64,000 bases of DNA from JAXLXE01 sp046328115 (GTDB lineage Bacteria > Chloroflexota > UBA6077 > JACCZL01): contig JAXLXE010000003.1 of NCBI GenBank assembly GCA_046328115.1, positions 868,001 through 932,000 on the forward strand, read 5' to 3'. The notes under the pieces were generated by a model. That model saw only the letters and a program-made list of their open reading frames with translations. It searched no databases and was not told where the DNA came from. The position numbers and the translations under genes are program-made. Position 1 is the first letter of the stretch. Every line of letters starts with the position of its first letter. Positions 17,018 to 24,900 of the stretch are shown piece by piece.

Positions 17018-17019
17018 GG

Positions 17020-17943
17020 TCAGATCTCCCCGCGAAGCGAGCGCCCGTAGACACGGACGTAGATGGAGCAGAAGATGATGGTGGCGATCATCAGGATCAC
17101 TCCCAGTGCACCGCCGAGTCCGGTGAGTCCTGTGCGGAAAGCCCAGAGGTAGGCTGTGATCGGCAACAGCTCGGTCTGTCTCGCGGGGCCGCCCTCCGTC
17201 ATGATGAAAATGAGCTCAAACGTGTTGAACGTCCAGATGACCCGCAGCAGCAGGACGATGAGGATCATCGGCCGGATCAGCGGCATCGTGATGCCCCACA
17301 GCTCCTGCCACCAGGAGGCGCCGTCCACGCGGGCGGCCTCGTACAGCTCGGTGGGGATGGCCTGGAGCGCGGCCAGGATCACGATCATCACGAAGGCGTA
17401 GTTCTTCCAGATGTTGACCAGGATGATGGACGGCAGCGCGATCTCCGGGCTGGCCAGGAAGAGGATCGGCTCCTGGACGATGCCCGCCTGCATGAGCAGG
17501 TGGGAGATGATCCCGAAGCGGTCTGAGAACATCCAGACCCAGGTGAGGGCGGCGATGAAGTTTGGAATGGCCCAGGGAAGCAGCAGCAGCGTACGGAACA
17601 CCCCGCGGCCCGGGAACTCGCGGTGAAGGAGCAGGGCCAGGACGATGCCGATCAGCATCTGGCCGGCGACTGAGCCGATGGTCCAGATAGTGGTGACCTG
17701 GACGGAATTGAGGAAGACGGCGTCGCTGGCCACCCGGACGTAGTTCTGGAAGCCAACGAAGCGCTCCGGAAAGCCAAGCTGCTTGGCGTAGAGGCTGATC
17801 CGGATGGACAGCGCGAGCGGGTACAGCAGGACGCCGGCGATGAGGAGCGACGCCGGGCCAATGAGCAGGTAGGGTAGAGCGCGGTTCCAGAGGACCGGCC
17901 GCGAGATGCCACGCGGCGGCGCTGGGATGGTGCCTACGCGCAT
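17020..17943 (-). CDS. Sugar ABC importer permease, MalF type
   Basis: This 307-residue CUT1 permease has the EAA loop YEAARVDGASWWQELWGITMP. The first span is YLLIGPASLLIAGVLLYPLAL. It is separated from the binding-protein gene by a 116-bp gap that contains a perfect 32-bp palindrome, and from the MalG-type gene by two bases. The substrate is not known; the dehydrogenase at the operon end suggests a sugar, polyol or uronate-like compound. Confidence 0.87.
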   Translation of the reverse strand: MRVGTIPAPPRGISRPVLWNRALPYLLIGPASLLIAGVLLYPLALSIRISLYAKQLGFPERFVGFQNYVRVASDAVFLNSVQVTTIWTIGSVAGQMLIGIVLALLLHREFPGRGVFRTLLLLPWAIPNFIAALTWVWMFSDRFGIISHLLMQAGIVQEPILFLASPEIALPSIILVNIWKNYAFVMIVILAALQAIPTELYEAARVDGASWWQELWGITMPLIRPMILIVLLLRVIWTFNTFELIFIMTEGGPARQTELLPITAYLWAFRTGLTGLGGALGVILMIATIIFCSIYVRVYGRSLRGEI

Positions 17944-18012
17944 GTGTTCTCCGGGGTGGCAGGTGGGAGAGTGGAGGAGAGATCGGTCGAGAAGGCGTGT
18001 GCCGAGGTCGGA

Positions 18013-18044
18013 CCTCGCGCCTGCCGGTACCGGCAGGCGCGAGG
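18013..18044 (-). promoter_or_regulatory. Perfect 32-bp palindrome between binding protein and permease
   Basis: CCTCGCGCCTGCCGGT (18013-18028) is followed directly by its exact reverse complement to 18044. In RNA it can fold into a 14-bp or longer hairpin. It lies 16 bp past the binding-protein stop and 70 bp before the permease start. Its position matches the inverted repeats at 5922-5958 and 23017-23049, suggesting shared control of the binding-protein to permease ratio. Confidence 0.6.
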
Positions 18045-18059
18045 CGCGCAGGGGAGCGG

Positions 18060-19475
18060 TCAGACCTTGAGCTGGGCCCTGAGCTCGTCCATCTTCTTCT
18101 GGGCCTCCTCGCAGGCGGCCTTGGCGGTGGCGGTGCCTCCCAGCACGGCCTCATCGATATTGGCGTAGATGCGTTGGGCCTCACCCGCCTGGATCTCGGG
18201 GCGCGCGCCGGCGACCGCCGTGGAGTAGTAGGTGGCGGTCTCCTGCGCCTTGAGGTAGTTCTTGCGCCACTCCGTGTCGTTGAACATGGGATCGCCGGCC
18301 AGGGACTTGCGGGCTGGCACGTAGATCGGATTGGTCTTGAACAATGCCATGAGCTGTTCCTTGGACTGGAGGAACTTGACCCACTCGCGGGCGTTGGCCT
18401 CGTTCTTGCCCTTGAAGACCATCAGCCGTGAGCCGCCCAGGAAGTGCCAGCCGGGCTTGTCCGCCGTGGGGCCGGGGACGAAGGCCACGCCAAACTTGTC
18501 CAGCAGGGCCGGTTGCTCGCGCCCGGCCATCAGGGCCGGTGTGACGTTGTCCCACAGCATGGCCACCTGGCGCTTCACGAAGAGCTGCTGGGCATCTGGC
18601 TGGGTGTGCTGCGGGGTGCCGGGTGGGGCCACCTTGTGCTTGAGGAACAGGTCGGTCCACCAGGTGACGGCCTCGATCGTCTGGGGCGAGTTGAGGACGG
18701 TCTTGCCTTCCTTGTCGATCTGGCCACCGCCGTTGGCCACGGCCAGGGTCTGGCTAAACTGGCCCCATCCCTTGAATCCACGCATGGCCAGGCCGTAGCG
18801 TTCGCCCTTGGTCAGCGCCTTGAGCGCGGTGAGCCAGTCGTCCCAGGTCTTGAATGGGAGCTTGACGCCCGCCTCCTCCACCATGTCCTTCCAGTACATG
18901 ATCACGCGGATTTCGGAGAACCACGGGACGCCGTAGAGCTTGCCGTCCTTCTGCACGTCCGCGAGGACGGTGGGGTAGAAGTCGTCCTGGCCCAGGTCCT
19001 TGACCAGATCGCTGACGTCCGCGGTGCGGTTGGCCACCTGGAACGTCACGGGCGTGATGGGTGAATGCTGGCCTGCATCCGGCGGCGTGTTCGCCTCAAA
19101 CGTCGCGAGGTACTTCGAGTAGGCGTCGCCCCAGGTGACGAACTCCACGTTCACCTTGATGCCCTTCTCCTTGGAGAAGGCCTCGGCGGCGTCGGTGAGC
19201 ATCTTCCTGGTGGGCTCTTCCGTGGTCTCCATGGTCCAGAAGGTGAGCTCGCCGCCCGCGGCACCAGCCTTCGGCGGGGCGGCCGCAGCCGGCGCCGAGG
19301 CCGGCTTGGCAGGCTCGCCGGCTTTCGCGGGCTCCGCCGGTTTCGCCGGGGCCGTGCCGGCGCCTCCACCACCGCAGGCTGCCAGGAACGCGGTGCCGGC
19401 GGCCCCCGCGAGCAGGAGGCCAGTGCGCTCGATCAGGGCGCGGCGGGAGATGGGACGTGGATCGCGGACAGACAT
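18060..19475 (-). CDS. Sugar-binding lipoprotein of ABC importer
   Basis: This 471-residue family-1 solute-binding protein starts at the ATG at 19475, after GGAGGG. The signal peptide (ISRRALIERTGLLLAGAAGTA) ends at lipobox Cys34 (FLAAC), then a Gly/Ala/Pro/Lys tether runs to about residue 75. The mature domain begins GGELTFWTMETTEEPTRKML and contains the GVPWFSEIRVIMYWKD block usual for sugar binders. It heads an operon with two permeases and the MDR dehydrogenase. A promoter with an embedded palindrome lies upstream at 19591-19619, so expression is probably under a repressor responding to the sugar. Confidence 0.86.
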   Translation of the reverse strand: MSVRDPRPISRRALIERTGLLLAGAAGTAFLAACGGGGAGTAPAKPAEPAKAGEPAKPASAPAAAAPPKAGAAGGELTFWTMETTEEPTRKMLTDAAEAFSKEKGIKVNVEFVTWGDAYSKYLATFEANTPPDAGQHSPITPVTFQVANRTADVSDLVKDLGQDDFYPTVLADVQKDGKLYGVPWFSEIRVIMYWKDMVEEAGVKLPFKTWDDWLTALKALTKGERYGLAMRGFKGWGQFSQTLAVANGGGQIDKEGKTVLNSPQTIEAVTWWTDLFLKHKVAPPGTPQHTQPDAQQLFVKRQVAMLWDNVTPALMAGREQPALLDKFGVAFVPGPTADKPGWHFLGGSRLMVFKGKNEANAREWVKFLQSKEQLMALFKTNPIYVPARKSLAGDPMFNDTEWRKNYLKAQETATYYSTAVAGARPEIQAGEAQRIYANIDEAVLGGTATAKAACEEAQKKMDELRAQLKV

Positions 19476-19590
19476 GAAACCCTCCATCATGGCAGTGCTC
19501 CGCGGTGCGGACGGCCAGACCACATTCACGCGTTAGCGCGAAGACTCACGCGGATCTGGTGATCTGGCGCGTCCAACTTCCGTCGCGCTC

Positions 19591-19619
19591 ACGGTACCAG
19601 AATATGTCTGGTAGCGCAA
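19591..19619 (-). promoter_or_regulatory. Promoter with embedded 19-bp palindromic operator
   Basis: On the minus strand TTGCGC (19619-19614), a 17-bp spacer and TACCGT (19596-19591) form a sigma-70-like promoter about 120 bp before the start at 19475. The palindrome TACCAGAATATGTCTGGTA (19595-19613) has perfect 7-bp arms around 5 bp and fills the spacer and the edge of the -10. That placement is classical for a LacI- or GntR-family repressor site. No regulator gene is nearby. Confidence 0.55.
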
Positions 19620-19668
19620 TGACTCGAAAGCGGGGGTGGCAGGCTCTCGGGTTTGGCGGCTGGGGTCG

Positions 19669-21138
19669 CTACGTATTCACCGGCTGACGCATGGGGGAGA
19701 GTCGAGCATTTGTGATGCTGGTGGTGCCGCCCTCCGCCCACAGGCCGACGTGGCCGGTGAGCCGCTGTCCGCTCAGGGTCGCCAGCGCGACCTCGCCGTC
19801 CAGCTCCAGCTCCAGGTAGGGTCCGACGGACATGAGGCGGAAGGGCACCGGCTGGCCGGCCGGGAGCGGCCGGTACAGCGTGCCGCGCTGGAACTCCTGG
19901 AACGAGTAGGTGGGCCGATCGGCAGGTGGCAGCCACTTCTGGAGTGTGACCTGGTCCCGCCCGGGCGCAAGCTCGATGATGTAGCCTCCGCCGCGATCGT
20001 CCAGGCGCAGGCCAAGCCCGCCGGACGGCGCGTCCAGGGTCAGCTCGCCTTCGAGGAGGAAGTCGCCCAGGCTGTCAGCACTGAGCAGCATGTCGGCGCC
20101 CTCCGCGGTGGCGATGCGCCAGGACTGCGCCGCGCGGCCGCGGAAGAGGGTGGAGCCCGCGTGGCCGGCCGCTTTGGCAGGGGCCGCCCGGTAGGCTTCC
20201 CAGCCGGGGAAGCTGCTCCTGCGCAGGCTGCCGTCTGGCCTCCGCGTCAGGACGAGCGGCGGCGGGGCGATCCGGCCATAGGTGTTGTTGCGGGTCCCGC
20301 CAACGGCCCAGTCGTACTCGGCGAACTGCCCGTCCCACGTGACGGGGCGGTGCCAGCAGTAGTAGAGATCCATATCCTGCCAGCGGCAGACTCGGCCGGC
20401 GTAGTGCCCGGCTGGCGCCAGGATGCCGCCGTCGGATGGCACGGTGTACGGCCCTTCGAAGGCCGGCGCCTGCCAGTAGCGCTGGCTGCGGTCCTCCATG
20501 ATCCCCGCTGTCAGGTAGTAGTGGCCGTCCACGGTGAAGACCTGCGGGCACTCCAGGTCCCAGTAGCGGCGCGGGGCGAACAGGGGAGGGCGGACTTCCC
20601 AATTCACGAGGTCCGGTGAGGCGATCAAGGCGGCGCAGCCCCGCCGCAGGTACGGCCCATCTGACTCGCGGCCGCAGACGACCGCGTAGAACGTGTCGCC
20701 CACGCGGATGGGCTTGGGATCCCGCCAGGAGACCCGGCCGCCCGGTGCCGGGACGGCCTCGTACCAACGTGGGTCCGCCTCCGCGACCGGGTTGCCCGGG
20801 TGTTTCGTCCAGCGAATCAGATCGCCCGAGGTGGCCACGGCGACACGCTGGATCCGTCCTGCTTCCGCCCGCCCCAGCGCCGTGTACACCATGTAATACG
20901 TGCCACCGTGCTCGGTCACGCTCATGGTGTAGATCATGTCATCGTCCGGGCCCTCGCCGGGATCGCTGGTTCGGATGGCGGCGGGGAGCGCGCGCCAGGC
21001 CAGACCGTCATCCGAGACCACGTGCTGCACCACGTCGTGGTTGGGCAACGTGAGGTGGAAGAGGTGGATCTGTTCGCCGTTGGCGAACACCTCCACGTCC
21101 CCAAGCTCGGGGCCGATTCCAGCGGGCGGCGTATACAT
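19669..21138 (-). CDS. GH32/GH43-clan glycoside hydrolase-like protein
   Basis: This protein of about 489 residues starts at 21138; longer upstream frame is overlap with the permease. The N-terminal five-bladed beta-propeller part carries GDVEVFANGEQIHLFH (candidate nucleophile Asp13), SWRDPKPIRVGDTFYAVV (RDP motif) and WDLECPQVFTVDGHYYL (ECP motif, general acid). These are the three landmarks of GH32/GH68 enzymes, although the usual WMNDPNG is not present. The C-terminal region from about residue 330 looks like a beta-sandwich (LEGELTLDAPSGGLGLRLDD). No signal peptide is visible, so it is probably intracellular and acts on sugars brought in by the importer whose permease stop is 5 bp upstream. 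The substrate could be a fructoside or arabinoside. Confidence 0.7.
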   Translation of the reverse strand: MYTPPAGIGPELGDVEVFANGEQIHLFHLTLPNHDVVQHVVSDDGLAWRALPAAIRTSDPGEGPDDDMIYTMSVTEHGGTYYMVYTALGRAEAGRIQRVAVATSGDLIRWTKHPGNPVAEADPRWYEAVPAPGGRVSWRDPKPIRVGDTFYAVVCGRESDGPYLRRGCAALIASPDLVNWEVRPPLFAPRRYWDLECPQVFTVDGHYYLTAGIMEDRSQRYWQAPAFEGPYTVPSDGGILAPAGHYAGRVCRWQDMDLYYCWHRPVTWDGQFAEYDWAVGGTRNNTYGRIAPPPLVLTRRPDGSLRRSSFPGWEAYRAAPAKAAGHAGSTLFRGRAAQSWRIATAEGADMLLSADSLGDFLLEGELTLDAPSGGLGLRLDDRGGGYIIELAPGRDQVTLQKWLPPADRPTYSFQEFQRGTLYRPLPAGQPVPFRLMSVGPYLELELDGEVALATLSGQRLTGHVGLWAEGGTTSITNARLSPMRQPVNT

Positions 21139-21143
21139 CGCGG

Positions 21144-22040
21144 TTAGCCTTTCACGCCCGTGCGCGCGATCCCCTCGATCACGTAGCGCTGGGCGAAGAC
21201 GAAGATGAGGAGCACCGGCAGCATGGAGATCACCACGCCGGCCAGCACCACCGAGAGACTGCCGGTGCCCAGGTAGCCCTGGAGGGTGACCAGCCCCAGC
21301 GGGAGGGTGAAATTTGGTTGGCTGCTCAGGAAGATCAGCGGCCGGAAGAACTCGTTCCAGAACGTGTTGAAGGAGAGGATGGCCAGAACTGCCATGGGAC
21401 CGGTGCACAGCGGCACAAACACCCGGCTGAAGATGTGCCACTGGCCGGCCCCATCGATCTTGGCCGCGTCCACCAGGTCCTGGGGGATCTGCATGAAGAC
21501 CTGGCGCATGAAGAACACGCCAAAGGCGCTGACCCAGGCGGGCAGGATGAGCGACCACAGGGTGTCGGCCAGGCCGAACCATTTGATCAGCAGGAAGACC
21601 GGGATGATGGTCGCCTGCCCAGGCACCATGAGCGAGGCCATGAGCAGGAAGAACAGCATGTTCTTGCCAGGAAAGCGCAGCCGCGCGAACGCATAGCCGG
21701 CCAGCGACGCGGTGATGAGCTGGCCCACGACGATGGCGACGGTCACCTTGACGCTGTTGGACAGGATCTCCGCGAATGGCACGCTCTCGAAGACCTGCAG
21801 GTAGTTGCGGTAGGCGAAATCGGTGGGCAGCCAGCGGGGCGGCAGGCTGAACGATTGGGCCGGCGTGCGCAGTGAGGTGGAGAAGGTCCAGATGATAGGC
21901 GCCAGCCAGAGCAGTGCCAGCAGCACCAGGCCGGCTCCCAGGACCAGCCGGACCGCCCGGTCGATTCGCCTGGTCAGCTCGTACGTGGCGCGGTCCGACT
22001 TGGCCCGCGCGATCGCGTGGCCGGCGGAGAGCTCACTCAT
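21144..22040 (-). CDS. Sugar ABC importer permease, MalG type
   Basis: This 298-residue CUT1 permease starts at the ATG at 22040 and overlaps the MalF-type gene by 8 bp. The EAA loop is VDAAKIDGAGQWHIFSRVFVP. The C-terminal FVFAQRYVIEGIARTGVKG is typical of MalG homologs. It is followed 5 bp later by the GH32-like hydrolase gene, so uptake and cleavage are likely co-expressed. Confidence 0.87.
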   Translation of the reverse strand: MSELSAGHAIARAKSDRATYELTRRIDRAVRLVLGAGLVLLALLWLAPIIWTFSTSLRTPAQSFSLPPRWLPTDFAYRNYLQVFESVPFAEILSNSVKVTVAIVVGQLITASLAGYAFARLRFPGKNMLFFLLMASLMVPGQATIIPVFLLIKWFGLADTLWSLILPAWVSAFGVFFMRQVFMQIPQDLVDAAKIDGAGQWHIFSRVFVPLCTGPMAVLAILSFNTFWNEFFRPLIFLSSQPNFTLPLGLVTLQGYLGTGSLSVVLAGVVISMLPVLLIFVFAQRYVIEGIARTGVKG

Positions 22041-22998
22041 AGTGAACCCAGCGCTTTGAGAGCCAGAACTGGAGCACCGTCAGCGCCATGATCAACAGGA
22101 AGAGCAGCGAGGCAATCGCCGCGCCGTACCCGATGGCAAGGTTCTGGAAGGCGCTCTCGTAGATGATCATCACCACGGTGCGCGACGAGTCGCCGGGGCC
22201 GCCGCGGGTCATGACGAAGGGTTGCTCGAACACCTGGAGCGCGCCGATGACGCCGATGACCGTGACGAACAGCATGGTCGGGCTCAGCAGGGGGATGGTG
22301 ACCCGCCAGAACTTGGACCACGGCCCGGCGCCATCGATCTCCGCCGCCTCGTACATCTCCCGCGAGATGTTCTGGACGCCGGCCACGAAGATGATGAAGT
22401 TGAAGCCCAGGGTGCGCCAGGTGGCCGCGAAGATGACCGCCACCAGCGACCAGCTACCTGAGGTGAGCCAGGGCACCCGCTCGAACCCCATGAGCGCCAG
22501 GTAGTAGTTGATGACGCCGAACTCCTTCTGGAACAGGTAGCTGAGGATCACCGCCACGGCCGCGCCAGACAGCGTGAGTGGCAGGAAGAAGGCGGTGCGC
22601 AGGAAGTACGTGAGCGGTCGCGAGCGGACGCTCTGCACCGCCACGGCCAGAACCACCGCCAGCGAGACCTCCAGACCAACGGCTCCCAGCACGAACAGCA
22701 GCGTGTTGCGGAACGCGGTCAGGAGCCGGCTGTCCTGCGTGAGGTTCACGAAGTTTTGCGCGCCGACGAAGACAGGGGTCTTCTGGGCCAGCAAGTCCCA
22801 GTCGTACAGGCTGAGGCCGAGCGAGGCGATGACCGGCCCGAGGATGAACAGCAGGAAACCCGCGTAGGTGGGCAGGATGAACAGATAGCCGGTGAGCGCC
22901 TCCCGGCGGGCCATGCCCTGGAGGCCCTGCTGGCTGAGCCAGCCGAACCGCGCGGACGGGCCGGTGATCGCCCGGGGGCGGACGGCAGGTGTGGTCAT
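22033..22998 (-). CDS. Sugar ABC importer permease, MalF type
   Basis: This 321-residue CUT1 permease has the EAA loop YEAAEIDGAGPWSKFWRVTIP and about six hydrophobic segments starting at GYLFILPTYAGFLLFILGPVI. It is in an operon with the binding protein at 23063-24604, from which it is separated by 64 bp containing an inverted repeat, and with the MalG-type partner through an 8-bp overlap. Confidence 0.87.
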   Translation of the reverse strand: MTTPAVRPRAITGPSARFGWLSQQGLQGMARREALTGYLFILPTYAGFLLFILGPVIASLGLSLYDWDLLAQKTPVFVGAQNFVNLTQDSRLLTAFRNTLLFVLGAVGLEVSLAVVLAVAVQSVRSRPLTYFLRTAFFLPLTLSGAAVAVILSYLFQKEFGVINYYLALMGFERVPWLTSGSWSLVAVIFAATWRTLGFNFIIFVAGVQNISREMYEAAEIDGAGPWSKFWRVTIPLLSPTMLFVTVIGVIGALQVFEQPFVMTRGGPGDSSRTVVMIIYESAFQNLAIGYGAAIASLLFLLIMALTVLQFWLSKRWVHYE

Positions 22999-23016
22999 AT
23001 CATCGGTCCGAGATGC

Positions 23017-23049
23017 GGCACCTGGGGGCCGGCGCGGTCCCCAGGTGCC
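23017..23049 (-). promoter_or_regulatory. Intercistronic hairpin between binding protein and permease
   Basis: GGCACCTGGGG (23017-23027) pairs perfectly with CCCCAGGTGCC (23039-23049), leaving an 11-nt loop, between the binding-protein stop at 23063 and the permease start at 22998. It is the third example in this window of a strong hairpin at this exact place in a CUT1 operon. Confidence 0.6.
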
Positions 23050-23062
23050 TCCTGGTCCCGGC

Positions 23063-24604
23063 CTACTGCTTGGGTCGCGCCGCGAGCAGCTTGGTCAGCT
23101 CGGCGTGCAGGTCGTCCAGGGCCGCCTTGGGGGTCTTCTCGCCGGTGATGGCCAGGTCCACGTACTTGGTCAGCAGGGCGGCGAGCTGGTTGGACTCCGG
23201 CGGCGCGGGGATGGGGCCCGTGTCCGGGTACTTGTCCAGCGTGTCGTAGAAGATCTTCCAGTTCTTGATGCCGCCCATGCGGTCCTCAGTCATGAGGGAG
23301 CGGCGCGGCGAAGTGGTGGTGGTTGGCGTGCCCATGAAGCTGGCGATGGCCTCTTTGCTGACCCAGTACTTCATGAAGCTCCAGAGCTCGTCACGGGCAG
23401 GGGAGGCCTTGAGCCCCATAAGCCCACCGGTGCCAAACTGGTGGCGCTGGTTCTTCCACTTAGGGAAGAGTCGCACGTCGAAGCTGCCTTCCTTCATGCC
23501 GGCGTTCTTCAGACCGGATGCCCAGAAGGCCCCCGCGGGTGACATGGCCACTTTGCCGCTGACGAAGTTGGCCTGCTGGGCGGCGCCGCCGCCGGACGCC
23601 GGGTCCAGCGCGGCCTTCTCCTTGGTGAGGTCCACCAGGAACTGGAGCGCCTCAACGTTCTTGGGGTCGTTGGCCTTGGAGGCGTTCCAGCGCCAGCCGC
23701 CCCCGCGTCCCTTGGCGGCCGGGTCGTTGGCGTAGAACGTGGACCACAGCCACTCACCGCCGGGCGCCCGCTCCTCGGTGAGGAGGTTGGAGTCGTTGAC
23801 GAAAATCCACGGCACGTAGCCGCCCCAGTGCCGGTTGGTCCAGGCGTAGCCGAACGTCTCTGGCTGGCCGGTGCCGTCCTTCTTGGCCGAGATCTTGCGG
23901 GCGATCTCGCGGAACTCCTCGTAGGTCCAGTTGTCGCTGGGCGGCTGGACGCCCGCCTTGGCGAAGGCATCCAGGTTGATGAACATGTTGGCGGCGTTGA
24001 AGTTGGCCGGCAGCTCGTAGAGGCTGCCCTCGTACATCATCGCCTCGATCAGCGTGGGCGAGACATCCGAGAAGTACTCCTGCATGGCGGCCTTGTCCGC
24101 CTTCAGGTAGTCGTCCAGCTTGATGGCCAGGTCCTTGCCGGCGAAGAGCTGGGTGCCCTCGGTGGCAACGTTGACCAGATCGGTGGGCTTGCCGCTGGCC
24201 ATCTCCGTCAGGAGCTTGACGAAGAACTGGTCATGGTCCGGCGCCTGGATGGGGGTGAACTCCACGGTGACGCCGGGGTTCTTGTCCGCGAATGCCTTGG
24301 CGAAGCCGGTCAACTCCTGGGCTCGCTGCTGAGTGGCGTTGACCGCGGCGCGGAGCGTGATCGGCCCCTTGGGCTTGGCCGCGGGAGCAGCCGGGGCTGC
24401 CGCGGCGGGCGCCGAGGTGGGGGCGGGCGCGGCGGGTGCCGCGGCAGCCGGCTTCTCAGCGGGCTTCTCAGGAGCCTTCTCGGCGGCCTTCGGAGCGGCG
24501 GGCGCGGCCGGCTGACCTCCGCAGGCGGCGAGCACGGTGGCTCCCGACGCCGCGAGGCCTGCCGCCAGGAATCGGCGGCGCGAGAAGCTGAATCGTCGTT
24601 GCAT
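23063..24604 (-). CDS. Sugar-binding lipoprotein of ABC importer
   Basis: This 513-residue family-1 solute-binding protein starts at the ATG at 24604, preceded by GGAGGAAG. FSRRRFLAAG resembles a twin-arginine motif and the lipobox ends at Cys28 (VLAAC). A long Ala/Pro/Lys/Glu tether runs to about residue 80. The mature domain begins ITLRAAVNATQQRAQELTGF. Trp-rich segments around residues 200-330 probably line the sugar site. It is first in the operon with two permeases and the GH32-like hydrolase. Confidence 0.85.
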   Translation of the reverse strand: MQRRFSFSRRRFLAAGLAASGATVLAACGGQPAAPAAPKAAEKAPEKPAEKPAAAAPAAPAPTSAPAAAAPAAPAAKPKGPITLRAAVNATQQRAQELTGFAKAFADKNPGVTVEFTPIQAPDHDQFFVKLLTEMASGKPTDLVNVATEGTQLFAGKDLAIKLDDYLKADKAAMQEYFSDVSPTLIEAMMYEGSLYELPANFNAANMFINLDAFAKAGVQPPSDNWTYEEFREIARKISAKKDGTGQPETFGYAWTNRHWGGYVPWIFVNDSNLLTEERAPGGEWLWSTFYANDPAAKGRGGGWRWNASKANDPKNVEALQFLVDLTKEKAALDPASGGGAAQQANFVSGKVAMSPAGAFWASGLKNAGMKEGSFDVRLFPKWKNQRHQFGTGGLMGLKASPARDELWSFMKYWVSKEAIASFMGTPTTTTSPRRSLMTEDRMGGIKNWKIFYDTLDKYPDTGPIPAPPESNQLAALLTKYVDLAITGEKTPKAALDDLHAELTKLLAARPKQ

Positions 24605-24670
24605 CTAGCACTTCCTCCTCTGCGAGTTCAGGGCGAAGTATTCGCGACGCCAACGTCGCGTGTTGAGGGC

Positions 24671-24699
24671 AGCGTACCGGGCTTTCTCAGCCGTGTCAA
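24671..24699 (-). promoter_or_regulatory. Sigma-70-like promoter for the third sugar-importer operon
   Basis: On the minus strand TTGACA (24699-24694), a 17-bp spacer and TACGCT (24676-24671) lie about 67 bp before the start codon at 24604. The perfect -35 and ideal spacing are the same as in the promoter at 9385-9413. Confidence 0.6.
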
Positions 24700-24900
24700 T
24701 CGGCCGCACAGTTCGTCATGACGTTTGCCTGAGGACGGTGAGGCTGAGGCAGGAGGTTCTCGTGGAGGATCGCAGTGCTTTCGCCTCGTTGCGAGCGACT
24801 CATCTGGAAACTCGCGAAACCGTGTGCTAGATTAGTGCCCGGTTGTGTCCGGGGCGCTTGGGGCGGTAGGTGCCACCAGTTACGTGGGAGTCTGGTGCCG

